Below are positions 1 to 6,487 of a stretch of DNA of 42,041 nucleotides, one piece after another. This DNA comes from Candidatus Magasanikbacteria bacterium GW2011_GWA2_56_11 (GTDB lineage: Bacteria; Patescibacteriota; Patescibacteriia; Magasanikbacterales; UBA922): positions 99,079-141,119 of the forward strand of contig LCRX01000006.1 of the NCBI GenBank assembly GCA_001004885.1. Direction: 5' to 3'. Position numbers and translations under genes: made by a program. The stretch's first letter is position 1. Each line of letters starts with the position of its first letter. The notes under the pieces were generated by a model, which worked only from the letters and a program-made list of their open reading frames with translations, made no database searches and had not been told where the DNA came from.

Positions 1-322
1 GGTAGCTGGCCTCCGGATTTTGGATTAGCCATTGGTCCAGGCTTTTGGCATCGCCTGTCTCTTCTTCGGCGGCGGTCGGAAATCCGGCCTGAACCGTGCC
101 GAGTACCCGGACGCCAAAAAGTTTTTCGGTTGCCACCAGCTTGCCGGTAGCTCCCCTTTCGATAAGCCCGTCGGCGATAAATTTTTGGACGTAGCGGTAA
201 AGCGAACCTTTGGATTTAACCGCGAAAATCTCTGCCAGTTCGTCGTAACTCGGGAGCTGTTTGAACTTTTGGAAGTAGTGCGCCAGCTTGCGTTTGCGCG
301 TCTCGTAGAGGGAGATTTCCAT
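1..322 (-). CDS. lexA: LexA/S24-family SOS repressor, N-terminal part (runs off the left edge)
   Basis: Reading leftward from the ATG at 322-320 gives 107 open residues with no stop before the window edge. Residues 1-65 resemble the LexA winged helix (start MEISLYETRKRKLAHYFQKF, then PSYDELAEIF and a KSKGSLYRYVQKF recognition segment). Residues LGTVQAGFPTAAEEE carry the Ala-Gly self-cleavage site of LexA/S24 proteins, and the following LDQWLIQNPEASY matches the start of the S24 protease domain. The catalytic Ser and Lys lie outside the window. In this family RecA-stimulated autocleavage relieves repression of DNA-damage genes. The assignment is supported by a GAAC-N4-GTTC operator inside the gene's own promoter. 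The start was chosen because family similarity begins there. Confidence 0.88.
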   Translation of the reverse strand, partial: MEISLYETRKRKLAHYFQKFKQLPSYDELAEIFAVKSKGSLYRYVQKFIADGLIERGATGKLVATEKLFGVRVLGTVQAGFPTAAEEETGDAKSLDQWLIQNPEASY

Positions 323-350
323 GGGATGGGGGTTAAAAATTACTGAGTGT

Positions 351-379
351 AGTATAGAGAACATTTGTTCTCTATACAA
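351..379 (-). promoter_or_regulatory. lexA promoter with an embedded SOS (LexA) box
   Basis: On the minus strand, -35 TTGTAT (374-379) and -10 TATACT (351-356) are separated by exactly 17 bases. The spacer is filled by a palindrome spanning 353-376, with 11-bp perfect arms (TATAGAGAACA / TGTTCTCTATA) and a 2-base centre. Its core GAAC-ATTT-GTTC (359-370) is the Gram-positive-type SOS box. A bound LexA dimer would block RNA polymerase, which implies autoregulation. Confidence 0.88.
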
Positions 380-432
380 GGCATAGTTATCCACATTTGC
401 CGCGGAATAGCACTGGGAATGTAGGCTACAAA

Positions 433-460
433 AAAACCGGGATAAGCCGGTTTTATTCTT
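433..460. terminator. Bidirectional intrinsic terminator
   Basis: An 8-bp perfect stem, AAAACCGG (433-440) and CCGGTTTT (447-454), has a 6-base loop. T-rich tracts follow in both directions. On the minus strand it closes the unit that begins near 779. Confidence 0.7.
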
Positions 461-477
461 TGGACAGTGAAGGCAGT

Positions 478-511
478 GAGGCGTTTTTGGTGTCGTCGGG
501 AGAAACGCCTC
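478..511. other. Hairpin upstream of the terminator
   Basis: GAGGCGTTT (478-486) pairs perfectly with AAACGCCTC (503-511) around a 16-base loop. It lies in the 3' part of the minus-strand transcript that ends at 433-454. No T-run follows, so it looks like RNA structure or a processing element rather than a second terminator. Confidence 0.4.
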
Positions 512-571
512 GAAACCCTTTACTTGCGGCCCAAGTGACCACCTCCTTTCGTCTTGTCGGAGCGTCGTGTA

Positions 572-748
572 CTAGTGGCGCCAGCGCGGGAGGAAGACGA
601 GCGACTCCCGTCGCGTGCGCCTGTGGGCGGGGCAGAGGTTAGCCGGATCGAACTCGTCCTTCCTGGGGTCGTATGGAGACCCCGCAAAGGTATGGAACAA
701 TCCGTCCTCCCTGACGACACTGCAGACCCGGACACAGTACCTAGACAT
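572..748 (-). CDS. Possible 58-residue small protein
   Basis: I do not recognise this protein. The ATG at 748-746 is preceded by a strong Shine-Dalgarno GGAGGTG about five bases upstream, the same arrangement as the small ORF at 15423. The product has three cysteines (C5, C9, C46), a central proline- and acid-rich stretch with FAGSPYDPRKDEFDPANLCP, and a basic C-terminus (RRTRRE...RWRH). There is no signal peptide or membrane segment. A -10-like TATACT lies at 774-779 and a terminator at 433-454, so it can be a one-gene transcript. After the stop, another strong Shine-Dalgarno (AAAGGAGGTG, near 540) occurs without a convincing start: the only well-spaced codon is a TTG opening a 4-codon ORF. 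The unit could instead be a structured non-coding RNA. Confidence 0.42.
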   Translation of the reverse strand: MSRYCVRVCSVVREDGLFHTFAGSPYDPRKDEFDPANLCPAHRRTRRESLVFLPRWRH

Positions 749-773
749 GCACACCTCCGAATACACTACTAAA

Positions 774-802
774 AGTATAATTTGTTTTTTTGAATTAAAG
801 AA
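774..802 (-). promoter_or_regulatory. Candidate promoter for the 572-748 unit
   Basis: On the minus strand, TATACT (774-779) is a good -10. A weak -35, TTCTTT, lies at 797-802 with a 17-base spacer. The call rests mainly on the -10 and the strong ribosome site downstream. Confidence 0.35.
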
Positions 803-916
803 ATTTTTTGGGGATAAGTCGCCAAGACCGGTAATGATTGTGGATTAGGACGGCGTTTGCCAGTTAAAATAAAAAACCGCCGGCGGGTACGGGGTTGCTT
901 ATGACCCAGGCTCTGA

Positions 917-1384
917 TCAATCTTTCCACCGGGCGCTCCGTTCTAAATCGAGTAGATCGATGTCGAGAAGGCCCAAGTCCACACCGCTCGCGCTCATTCC
1001 TACCCGGTACCCCTTATTTTGAAACACGATAAAATCCTCTCCCACCTTATACAGAACTTTACCCCCAAGAATAGCGTATTGTCTTTCTATAAAACCAGTT
1101 TTTTCCACGTCGGCTATCTCTTCTGGCGTAAGCGAAGTAAATGTTAGCGTCACTTCCCCGCCGGGAATACTGAACTTTGCCACATTATCAGCGGTAATGC
1201 TTTCCCGCTTCCAGGTCTGTGGTAGGGTAAATTCCAGATGGCCGACGGTGAAATTGTTTGTCGGACTAACCGGGTTAGAAACGCGGATAAGTTTTTGGTT
1301 TGTCAGGGCTCCAGATCCAAAGCCGATACCCAGAGCCAGCACCACTGAAAGAGCCCAGATTATTTTTAGTTTGTTCGTCAGCAT
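917..1384 (-). CDS. Membrane-anchored or secreted orphan protein, 155 aa
   Basis: Not recognised. Residues 1-28 form a short basic N-terminus and one hydrophobic segment (KIIWALSVVLALGIGFGSGAL), so the rest is probably outside the membrane. The exported part (about residues 35-155) alternates beta-strand-like segments (HLEFTLPQTWKRESI, KFSIPGGEVTLTFTSL, GYRVGMSASGVDLGLLDIDL), as in small lipoprotein-like extracytoplasmic domains, but there is no lipobox cysteine. It starts 8 bases after the stop of the M23 peptidase gene, so the two are almost surely cotranscribed and may both act at the envelope. Confidence 0.72.
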   Translation of the reverse strand: MLTNKLKIIWALSVVLALGIGFGSGALTNQKLIRVSNPVSPTNNFTVGHLEFTLPQTWKRESITADNVAKFSIPGGEVTLTFTSLTPEEIADVEKTGFIERQYAILGGKVLYKVGEDFIVFQNKGYRVGMSASGVDLGLLDIDLLDLERSARWKD

Positions 1385-1392
1385 AAAATCTA

Positions 1393-2625
1393 TTAAGGAA
1401 GGTAATTCAACGGGTTCACCGGAATGCCGTTTTTGCGCACCTCAAAATGCAGGTGCGGACCGGTGGTAAACGGGCCGGCGCCCACAGTGCCTGGCGTGGC
1501 GCCGGAGTAGCCAATAATATCGCCGCGGGTAACAAATTGGTCTTCGTCCGCGCTGATGCGGCTTAGGTGCCCGTAGACGGTGGATATGCCGCCGGAGTGC
1601 ACGATCATGACATAGCTGTAGCAGGCGGCAGTGGTGCACCGCTTGGCGCGCGCGATGTATCCGGAGGCAGCCGCTTTGACCGCTGTGCCGTGAGCGGCGG
1701 CGATGTCGATGGCGTTGTGTTCAAATATTTGCCGGTAAGGGTAGCTGGTATCGCGAAAGTAGGCCGTAATCCGGTGGCTTTGCGTGGGCCAGGAAAGGGC
1801 GCTGGAGTTTTCATCAAACTGTTCCGGTTTTTTCTTTTGCTCCTCCTCGAGTTTTCGCCGCACTTCGCGCTCGATGCCGGAAATTTCGTTTTCAATCTGC
1901 TGGTACTGCGTTTTTAGGCTCGAAACCAGAGTCTTGTATTTAAGTTCCGATGATTGGGTGTCGGCCAGGAGCTTCTGCTTAAAATTTATCTGCCCCTGCA
2001 GTTCGGTTTTTTTTTGGTTCAGTTCCCGGTTAAGATTTTCGTAGGCCGTTCTCTGCGCCTCGACCTCGGATTTTTTAGTTTCCAAATCCGCCCTGGCCAG
2101 CCGGACCGTTTTGGCGCTTGAGCCGAGATCGGTTTCAATTTTTTGCAGGTATTGGACTCGGCTGTAAAAATCGGAAAAATTGTCGTAGGCAGCCAGGATC
2201 TCGATCTGTTTTTTATTATTTTCTTGGTAAAGATGGCGTATAAGTTCGGCCAGGATCACTTTTTGGCGTTCGACGACCCGGGTTTTGTCTTCAATCCCGA
2301 GCGTCAGGCGTTCAATTTCCAGTTTGGCCGCGGCCAGCTTTTCGAGAGTGGCGGCCACGTCGAGCTCCACTTGGGCGATGCGGTTATCCAGTATGGCCAT
2401 CTGGTTACCCAGAGAAACAGACTCCAGGCGGGCCTGTTCGATCTTTTTCTTATAATCGGCGATCGCCTGTTCGATTTCCTGGATTTTTTTCTTTTTAGCT
2501 TCAATTTGTTTGTTGAGTTCGTCTATCTCCTGTTTGTTGCCGCCGGTAGGTTCGCCCCAGGCAACAAACGGCTCCGTGGAGAAGCCGATAATAATAATGA
2601 GGCACAATAGGAGTACTTTACGCAT
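1393..2625 (-). CDS. Murein hydrolase activator / M23 peptidase, EnvC-NlpD type
   Basis: A 410-residue exported protein. A signal peptide (residues 1-25, hydrophobic core VLLLCLIIIIGF) is followed by a long coiled coil (about 28-270, rich in E/K/Q heptads) and a C-terminal LytM/M23 domain (about 290-410). The zinc site looks intact: H303 and D307 in HNAID, H391 and H393 in GPHLHFEV, plus the conserved YGHLS at 351-355. This suggests an active DD- or cross-bridge endopeptidase rather than a degenerate EnvC. In the family, the coiled coil positions the enzyme at division complexes, so a role in septal peptidoglycan cleavage is inferred. It has its own promoter that would give an essentially leaderless mRNA. 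Confidence 0.9.
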   Translation of the reverse strand: MRKVLLLCLIIIIGFSTEPFVAWGEPTGGNKQEIDELNKQIEAKKKKIQEIEQAIADYKKKIEQARLESVSLGNQMAILDNRIAQVELDVAATLEKLAAAKLEIERLTLGIEDKTRVVERQKVILAELIRHLYQENNKKQIEILAAYDNFSDFYSRVQYLQKIETDLGSSAKTVRLARADLETKKSEVEAQRTAYENLNRELNQKKTELQGQINFKQKLLADTQSSELKYKTLVSSLKTQYQQIENEISGIEREVRRKLEEEQKKKPEQFDENSSALSWPTQSHRITAYFRDTSYPYRQIFEHNAIDIAAAHGTAVKAAASGYIARAKRCTTAACYSYVMIVHSGGISTVYGHLSRISADEDQFVTRGDIIGYSGATPGTVGAGPFTTGPHLHFEVRKNGIPVNPLNYLP

Positions 2626-2631
2626 GACATG

Positions 2632-2640
2632 ATTATATCA
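2632..2640 (-). promoter_or_regulatory. Extended -10 promoter giving a leaderless mRNA
   Basis: The minus-strand sequence TGATATAAT (2640-2632) is a perfect extended -10. A weak -35 (TTTAAC, 2655-2660) lies 17 bases upstream. The expected start point, 6-7 bases downstream, coincides with the A of the ATG at 2625, so the M23 peptidase message would have no 5' leader. Confidence 0.6.
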
Positions 2641-2656
2641 CAGCCGCGCGTTTAGT

Positions 2657-2682
2657 TAAAAAAGCTCCGGGAAGGAGCTTTT
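2657..2682 (-). terminator. Terminator of gltX
   Basis: Stem AAAAGCTCC (2660-2668) and GGAGCTTTT (2674-2682) with a 5-base loop. On the minus strand it is followed by a T-run (2657-2662). The stem overlaps the gltX stop codon (2681-2683). Confidence 0.75.
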
Positions 2683-4174
2683 AAGCCAATTTTTTTCGGG
2701 CTGTGGATAGCCGCTCCAGAGTTTTTTTCTTCCCCAACACCGCCGCGATCTCAAACGGTCCGGGAGAGTTTTTTTGTCCGGACAGGGCTACCCGCATCGG
2801 CCAGAGGACATCGCCCACACCGTATCCGTTTTTTTTGATCCAGCCCTGGACGGCGGCGTCGAGCTTCTCGGCCGTCCACTCGAATTCGGCGAGAGTCAAA
2901 AGAAATTCGGATAGGGCCTCAAGTTTGGTCTCGGTTTCTTTTTTGGTACTTTTTTTCCAGACCAAAAGTTCCGGCTCATACGCCAGCTCGTCGGCAAACA
3001 TAAAACCGGTGGCTTCGGCCAGTTCCGCCAGGGTAGCCGAGCGCTGGCGTTCGAGCGCCACGACATTTTTTAGCGACGCCAATTCGGCCGGCTCGTCTGT
3101 GCCTGTTTTGTGGAGCACGCCGGCGTGTTTGAAGAACGGCACCGCCCGGCGGGTGAGCTCGTTAAGATCGAGACTCATCATGTATTGCCGGTTGTACCAG
3201 TTGAGTTTTTCCCGGTTGAAGACAGCGGCGGCCTTCGAGACTTTCTCGAGAGAAAATTCCCGCTCCAGTTCGCCCAGGGTAAAGAGCTCGCGCTCGTCTC
3301 CCGGATTCCAGCCAAGGAAAGCAATAAAATTGACCAGGGCCTCGGCGAGGTAGCCTTTTGCCTGGAAATCCTCCACCGAGACGTCTCCGTGGCGCTTGCT
3401 TAATTTTTGCTTCTGTTCGTTTATGAGCAGTGAAAGGTGCGCGAAAGCGGGTTCTTTCCAGTCCAGCATCCGGTAGAGAGCAATGTGCTTGGGCGTGGAA
3501 GGCAGCCACTCCTCTCCCCGGATGACGTGCGTTACCTCCATGAGATGATCATCCACGACCGCGGCCAGATGGTAGGTGGGAAAGCCATCTGATTTGACAA
3601 TCACCTGGTCGTCAATCAAAGAATTCTGGAAGGCCACCTCGCCGCGGATAAGGTCGGTAAACGTCGTCTCTCCGGAGGCGGGCATTTTCAGGCGCACCAC
3701 CGCGCTCTCGCCGGCGGCCCGGCGCTCGCTAGCCTCCGCGGCCGGAATTTCGCGGCAGCGGCTGTCGTAGCCCGTTGGGAGCTTGTTCAGCTCTTGGAAC
3801 TTTCTGAGTTCTTCCAGGCGCTCTTTGGCGCAGAAACAGTAATAGGCTTGGCCTTGGGCCAAAAGTTGGTTGGCGTATTTTTGGTAAATCGGGAGGCGTT
3901 CGGATTGGATGTATGGCCCGAGACTGCCTTTTTGAATGACTTTACCGTCGGTCGAGAGATCCACGCCCTCGTCTATGGAAATACCGGCCCAGCGGAGCGA
4001 ACGGATGAAGTTTTCCATGCCGCCTTCGACAAGTCGTTCTTGGTCAGTGTCCTCGATGCGCAACATAAATGCGCCGCCTTGTCGCCGGGCGAACAGATAG
4101 GAAAAAAGAGCCGTTCGGAGGCCGCCGACATGAAGAAATCCGGTGGGACTGGGGGCGAAACGGGTTTTGACCAT
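2681..4174 (-). CDS. gltX: Glutamyl-tRNA synthetase
   Basis: A class Ic aminoacyl-tRNA synthetase of 497 residues, close to the usual length. The HIGH-type motif is in FAPSPTGFLHVGG (residues 6-18), the KMSKS-type loop is KLSKR (257-261), and the conserved IRGEEWLPSTPKH lies at 218-230. Cysteines C113 and C115 (CFC) and C140 (YDSRC) match the zinc site of many bacterial GluRS enzymes. It charges tRNA-Glu, and often tRNA-Gln where GlnRS is absent; the window does not show whether this enzyme is non-discriminating. It follows the TrmH-family methylase gene by 11 bases in the same direction, so cotranscription is likely, and ends at its own terminator. Confidence 0.97.
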   Translation of the reverse strand: MVKTRFAPSPTGFLHVGGLRTALFSYLFARRQGGAFMLRIEDTDQERLVEGGMENFIRSLRWAGISIDEGVDLSTDGKVIQKGSLGPYIQSERLPIYQKYANQLLAQGQAYYCFCAKERLEELRKFQELNKLPTGYDSRCREIPAAEASERRAAGESAVVRLKMPASGETTFTDLIRGEVAFQNSLIDDQVIVKSDGFPTYHLAAVVDDHLMEVTHVIRGEEWLPSTPKHIALYRMLDWKEPAFAHLSLLINEQKQKLSKRHGDVSVEDFQAKGYLAEALVNFIAFLGWNPGDERELFTLGELEREFSLEKVSKAAAVFNREKLNWYNRQYMMSLDLNELTRRAVPFFKHAGVLHKTGTDEPAELASLKNVVALERQRSATLAELAEATGFMFADELAYEPELLVWKKSTKKETETKLEALSEFLLTLAEFEWTAEKLDAAVQGWIKKNGYGVGDVLWPMRVALSGQKNSPGPFEIAAVLGKKKTLERLSTARKKLA

Positions 4175-4185
4175 AAGGGATCGGG

Positions 4186-4959
4186 CTAAAGGCGGCTCAT
4201 AACGATCGCCGCGGCTACTGCCACATTGAGCGATTCGGCTTTTCCTTTACCCGGAATAGTATACTTCCGGGCCAAGGAAGAAGCAAGTTCCGGACTCACT
4301 CCGTGCGACTCGCTGCCAAACGTAAAAACCGTCTTTTGTCCTGTTTCTTGAACCAGATTTTTATCCGGCAGCGGCCGGCCGGCCATATCCAGCCCGACTG
4401 CCTGATAGCCGTAGCGCTCTTTGAGCGTTAGCAGGGTATGAACAAGATTTGTACTCTCGAATATCTTGACTCGGAATATAGAGCCCATAGTGCTCCGAAC
4501 CGCTTTGGGGTTGTACGGGTCCACGGCTTCCTCGCCGAGGAGGATATTACGCACTCCGAACCAGTCGGCAGTCCGGATAATGGTGCCCAGGTTGCCTGGA
4601 TCCTTAAGAGCGTCGAGCGCAATAATCGGCGTTCCGTCCGCGATCTGGTCCAGGCCGCAGTCCCCCCGGGCGACGACGGCCAGCACGCCGGGAAAGGTAT
4701 CCGTGGTTTTGATCTCGCCGATATCTTTGCGGCCGCAGAATTCTACCGGCACGGATTTTTTTTGGCCGGCCGCCGCCACGATTTGCATGTCGGCTTGGTC
4801 GCGCAGGCTGCCGTCCATAATGACCAGGAGGACTTCGGCGTCCGAGCGGAGGGCTTCGCCCACACCCTTTGCTCCCTCGACAATAAATTCCCCAAATTCG
4901 GCACGGTATTTTTTTTGTTGGAGCTGATTGAGGTGGCGGAGGGTAGCTTTTGTGAGCAT
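4186..4959 (-). CDS. TrmH/SpoU-family RNA 2'-O-methyltransferase
   Basis: A 257-residue SPOUT enzyme. An N-terminal RNA-binding domain (about 1-95, containing EFIVEGAKGVGEAL) precedes the catalytic trefoil-knot domain. The three SpoU motifs are present: NLGTIIRTADWFG (123-135), FGSESHGVS (214-222) and the Asn-containing ESLNVAVAAAIV (242-253). It transfers methyl from S-adenosylmethionine to a ribose 2'-OH in rRNA or tRNA. The architecture fits the rRNA group (RlmB/TsnR-like), but the target nucleotide cannot be told from sequence. It is the first gene of a likely two-gene unit with gltX. Confidence 0.9.
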   Translation of the reverse strand: MLTKATLRHLNQLQQKKYRAEFGEFIVEGAKGVGEALRSDAEVLLVIMDGSLRDQADMQIVAAAGQKKSVPVEFCGRKDIGEIKTTDTFPGVLAVVARGDCGLDQIADGTPIIALDALKDPGNLGTIIRTADWFGVRNILLGEEAVDPYNPKAVRSTMGSIFRVKIFESTNLVHTLLTLKERYGYQAVGLDMAGRPLPDKNLVQETGQKTVFTFGSESHGVSPELASSLARKYTIPGKGKAESLNVAVAAAIVMSRL

Positions 4960-4968
4960 AATTGCCTA

Positions 4969-4998
4969 ATTTTAGATGAAAATTATCACGATTGACAG
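4969..4998 (-). promoter_or_regulatory. Promoter of the trmH-gltX unit
   Basis: On the minus strand, -35 CTGTCA (4993-4998), 18-base spacer, -10 TAAAAT (4969-4974). The start point would lie only a few bases upstream of the ATG at 4959. Confidence 0.5.
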
Positions 4999-5038
4999 TT
5001 TTGGTATTGACAACATCAGCCGTTGCTGAGGTGGATTA

Positions 5039-5791
5039 TTATTTTCTTGATTTAAGAATTAAGTACATAAACTGTCCGGTCGCCTTCCAGATGCGCCTCG
5101 TCCGGCGTGGCTCGCGGGCAAGACGCCACAGCCACTCTAGCCCTAGCGCCCTCACCGACTGCGGGGCGCGCCGGACTTTGCCGGCAAGATAGTCCAGCGC
5201 TCCGCCAACGCCCATGGCGATCTTTACACTAGGCAGCTCTTTGGCGTATTGCTCTATCCAGTTTTCCTGCTTCCTGTGTCCAAAGGCGACGAAAAGCACA
5301 TCCGGAGATTTTTCGATAATGTCTCCGATAACTTCATCGTTATCTTCCCGTCGTATTTGCAGCGACCGCCGGCCGTTTAGACCCACAAAGTCTATCCGCG
5401 GTCCGGGATGATAACCCGCTATCCGCAGATTCGGGAAATCATGTTTGAGTTTTTCCGCTGCTCCGGAGACGGCTGTCCGATCGCCCGTGCCAAGCAGGTA
5501 AACGCTTCTCCCCTGCTCTTGTGCCACCTGGCAGATGTCGAGCAGGAAATCCGTGCCGGGAATGCGGACGAGGCGGCCGCGGCTCGCCAGCGCTAGTCCG
5601 GTGCCGTCGCAGAGGTTAAGGTCGCCGCGGTTTAGAACCTGCCGAAAATTCTCGTCCCGGTAGGCATCAACCAGCATCTCCGGATTCGGGGTAAAAATGC
5701 GGCGTTGCCCGCCGCCGGCTAAAAAACGTCTCACCGTCTCAATGGCCGCCAAACGGGTAATCTGGTCGATTCGAACTCCAAGGATGTTCAT
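5039..5791 (-). CDS. WecG/TagA/CpsF-family glycosyltransferase (GT26)
   Basis: A 250-residue GT26 enzyme. Family marks run in order: NILGVRIDQIT at the N-terminus, RRIFTPNPEMLVDAYRD, LNLCDGTGLALASR (the conserved D-G segment), VYLLGTGD, and the late VLFVAFGHRKQENWI and GVGGALDYLAGKVRRAP. Relatives transfer N-acetylmannosamine or a related sugar to a lipid-linked GlcNAc during enterobacterial common antigen, teichoic acid linkage unit or capsule synthesis. The substrate here is unknown. Its ATG overlaps the stop of thpR (ATGA overlap, 5788-5791), so the two are translationally coupled. The C-terminal RRTRRIWKATGQFMYLILKSRK is basic and hydrophobic and may touch the membrane. Confidence 0.92.
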   Translation of the reverse strand: MNILGVRIDQITRLAAIETVRRFLAGGGQRRIFTPNPEMLVDAYRDENFRQVLNRGDLNLCDGTGLALASRGRLVRIPGTDFLLDICQVAQEQGRSVYLLGTGDRTAVSGAAEKLKHDFPNLRIAGYHPGPRIDFVGLNGRRSLQIRREDNDEVIGDIIEKSPDVLFVAFGHRKQENWIEQYAKELPSVKIAMGVGGALDYLAGKVRRAPQSVRALGLEWLWRLAREPRRTRRIWKATGQFMYLILKSRK

Positions 5792-6354
5792 ACCGTTGGC
5801 GCTGTCAGCGGATACGAGCCGAGGACGGTGTACTTCGGTCCCCCCTCCCCGAGCTCGCTTTTGATAAACTCTAACCGGTCGATATTCCAGACCACGGGCT
5901 CAATTTTAAGAGTCGTAAGGCCGCCAATCGCGCCGTGGTCTTTGTTTCGGCCGAGGGTAATATGCGGCTTCCAGGCGCGCTCTTCCAATACCAAGCCCAT
6001 CCGTTTGAGCTCGCAGGTAAGACTGTGCTCCAGGTCGCGGCCGGCGTGATGTTCCTCGGCGGCGCGGGCGACAATCACATTCGGGTGGGCTTTGTTTGGG
6101 AAGCCGTCGAGGCCGTTGAGCCAATAACGGAAAGAACGGTGAGCCGAGGCTACCCGGCCGATGGCGGCGCCGACTGCCGGGCCAAGAGACTCGTTGACCT
6201 CGCCCAAAAAGCGGATAGTAACGTGCATGGCTTCGGGTTTTACCCAGGTAATGTGGGCGCGCGGATTCAGAGCTTTGAGCTCGGTTTGGGCCAGCGAAAT
6301 GGCCCTTTTTACCTCGGCCTCGACCGGAAAAGCAATGAATACTCTTTGCGTCAT
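5788..6354 (-). CDS. thpR: RNA 2',3'-cyclic phosphodiesterase
   Basis: A 188-residue protein of the LigT/ThpR 2H phosphoesterase family, near the normal length. The two catalytic HxT motifs are present: MHVTIRFLGEV (HVT at residues 44-46) and WKPHITLGR (HIT at 131-133), with the typical FIAFPVE start. The family hydrolyses RNA 2',3'-cyclic phosphate ends to 2'-phosphates in vitro; the cellular role is debated. It precedes the GT26 gene with a 4-base overlap. It is divergent from clpB, with about 70 bases between its start and the clpB -35. Confidence 0.93.
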   Translation of the reverse strand: MTQRVFIAFPVEAEVKRAISLAQTELKALNPRAHITWVKPEAMHVTIRFLGEVNESLGPAVGAAIGRVASAHRSFRYWLNGLDGFPNKAHPNVIVARAAEEHHAGRDLEHSLTCELKRMGLVLEERAWKPHITLGRNKDHGAIGGLTTLKIEPVVWNIDRLEFIKSELGEGGPKYTVLGSYPLTAPTV

Positions 6355-6395
6355 ATACTATAGAGGCCACCCGAGGATTAATATCGAGGCAAAAC

Positions 6396-6424
6396 TATGC
6401 TATAATAAGATAAAGTTTAGCATA
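6396..6424. other. Inverted repeat upstream of the clpB promoter
   Basis: TATGCTA (6396-6402) and TAGCATA (6418-6424) are inverted copies separated by 15 bases in the thpR-clpB divergent region. This could be an operator for an unknown regulator, or chance in AT-rich DNA. Confidence 0.25.
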
Positions 6425-6426
6425 AG

Positions 6427-6480
6427 TTGACAGTTTTTTCTACGGGTGTTATATTAGCACTCTCTATACTAGAGTGATAA
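6427..6480 (+). promoter_or_regulatory. clpB promoter overlapped by a CIRCE (HrcA) operator
   Basis: -35 TTGACA (6427-6432), 17-base spacer, -10 TATATT (6450-6455). The CIRCE inverted repeat begins inside the -10: TTAGCACTC (6454-6462), a 9-base spacer, and GAGTGATAA (6472-6480), which is 17 of 18 bases of the TTAGCACTC-N9-GAGTGCTAA consensus. Bound HrcA would cover the start point near 6462, so heat-inducible derepression of clpB is inferred. Confidence 0.92.
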
Positions 6481-6487
6481 GTCTATT

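Noticed and set aside
645-670. A TTCGA-like T-loop suggestive of a tRNA
   Set aside because: The flanking bases do not form a T stem, and no acceptor, D or anticodon arms can be folded around it.
450-770. A tmRNA, RNase P RNA or SRP RNA in the first intergenic region
   Set aside because: None of the conserved core motifs of these RNAs was found on either strand; only generic hairpins and Shine-Dalgarno-like sequences are present.
4438-4995. A 185-codon plus-strand frame over the TrmH-family gene
   Set aside because: Antisense shadow of a conserved gene with no supporting signals.
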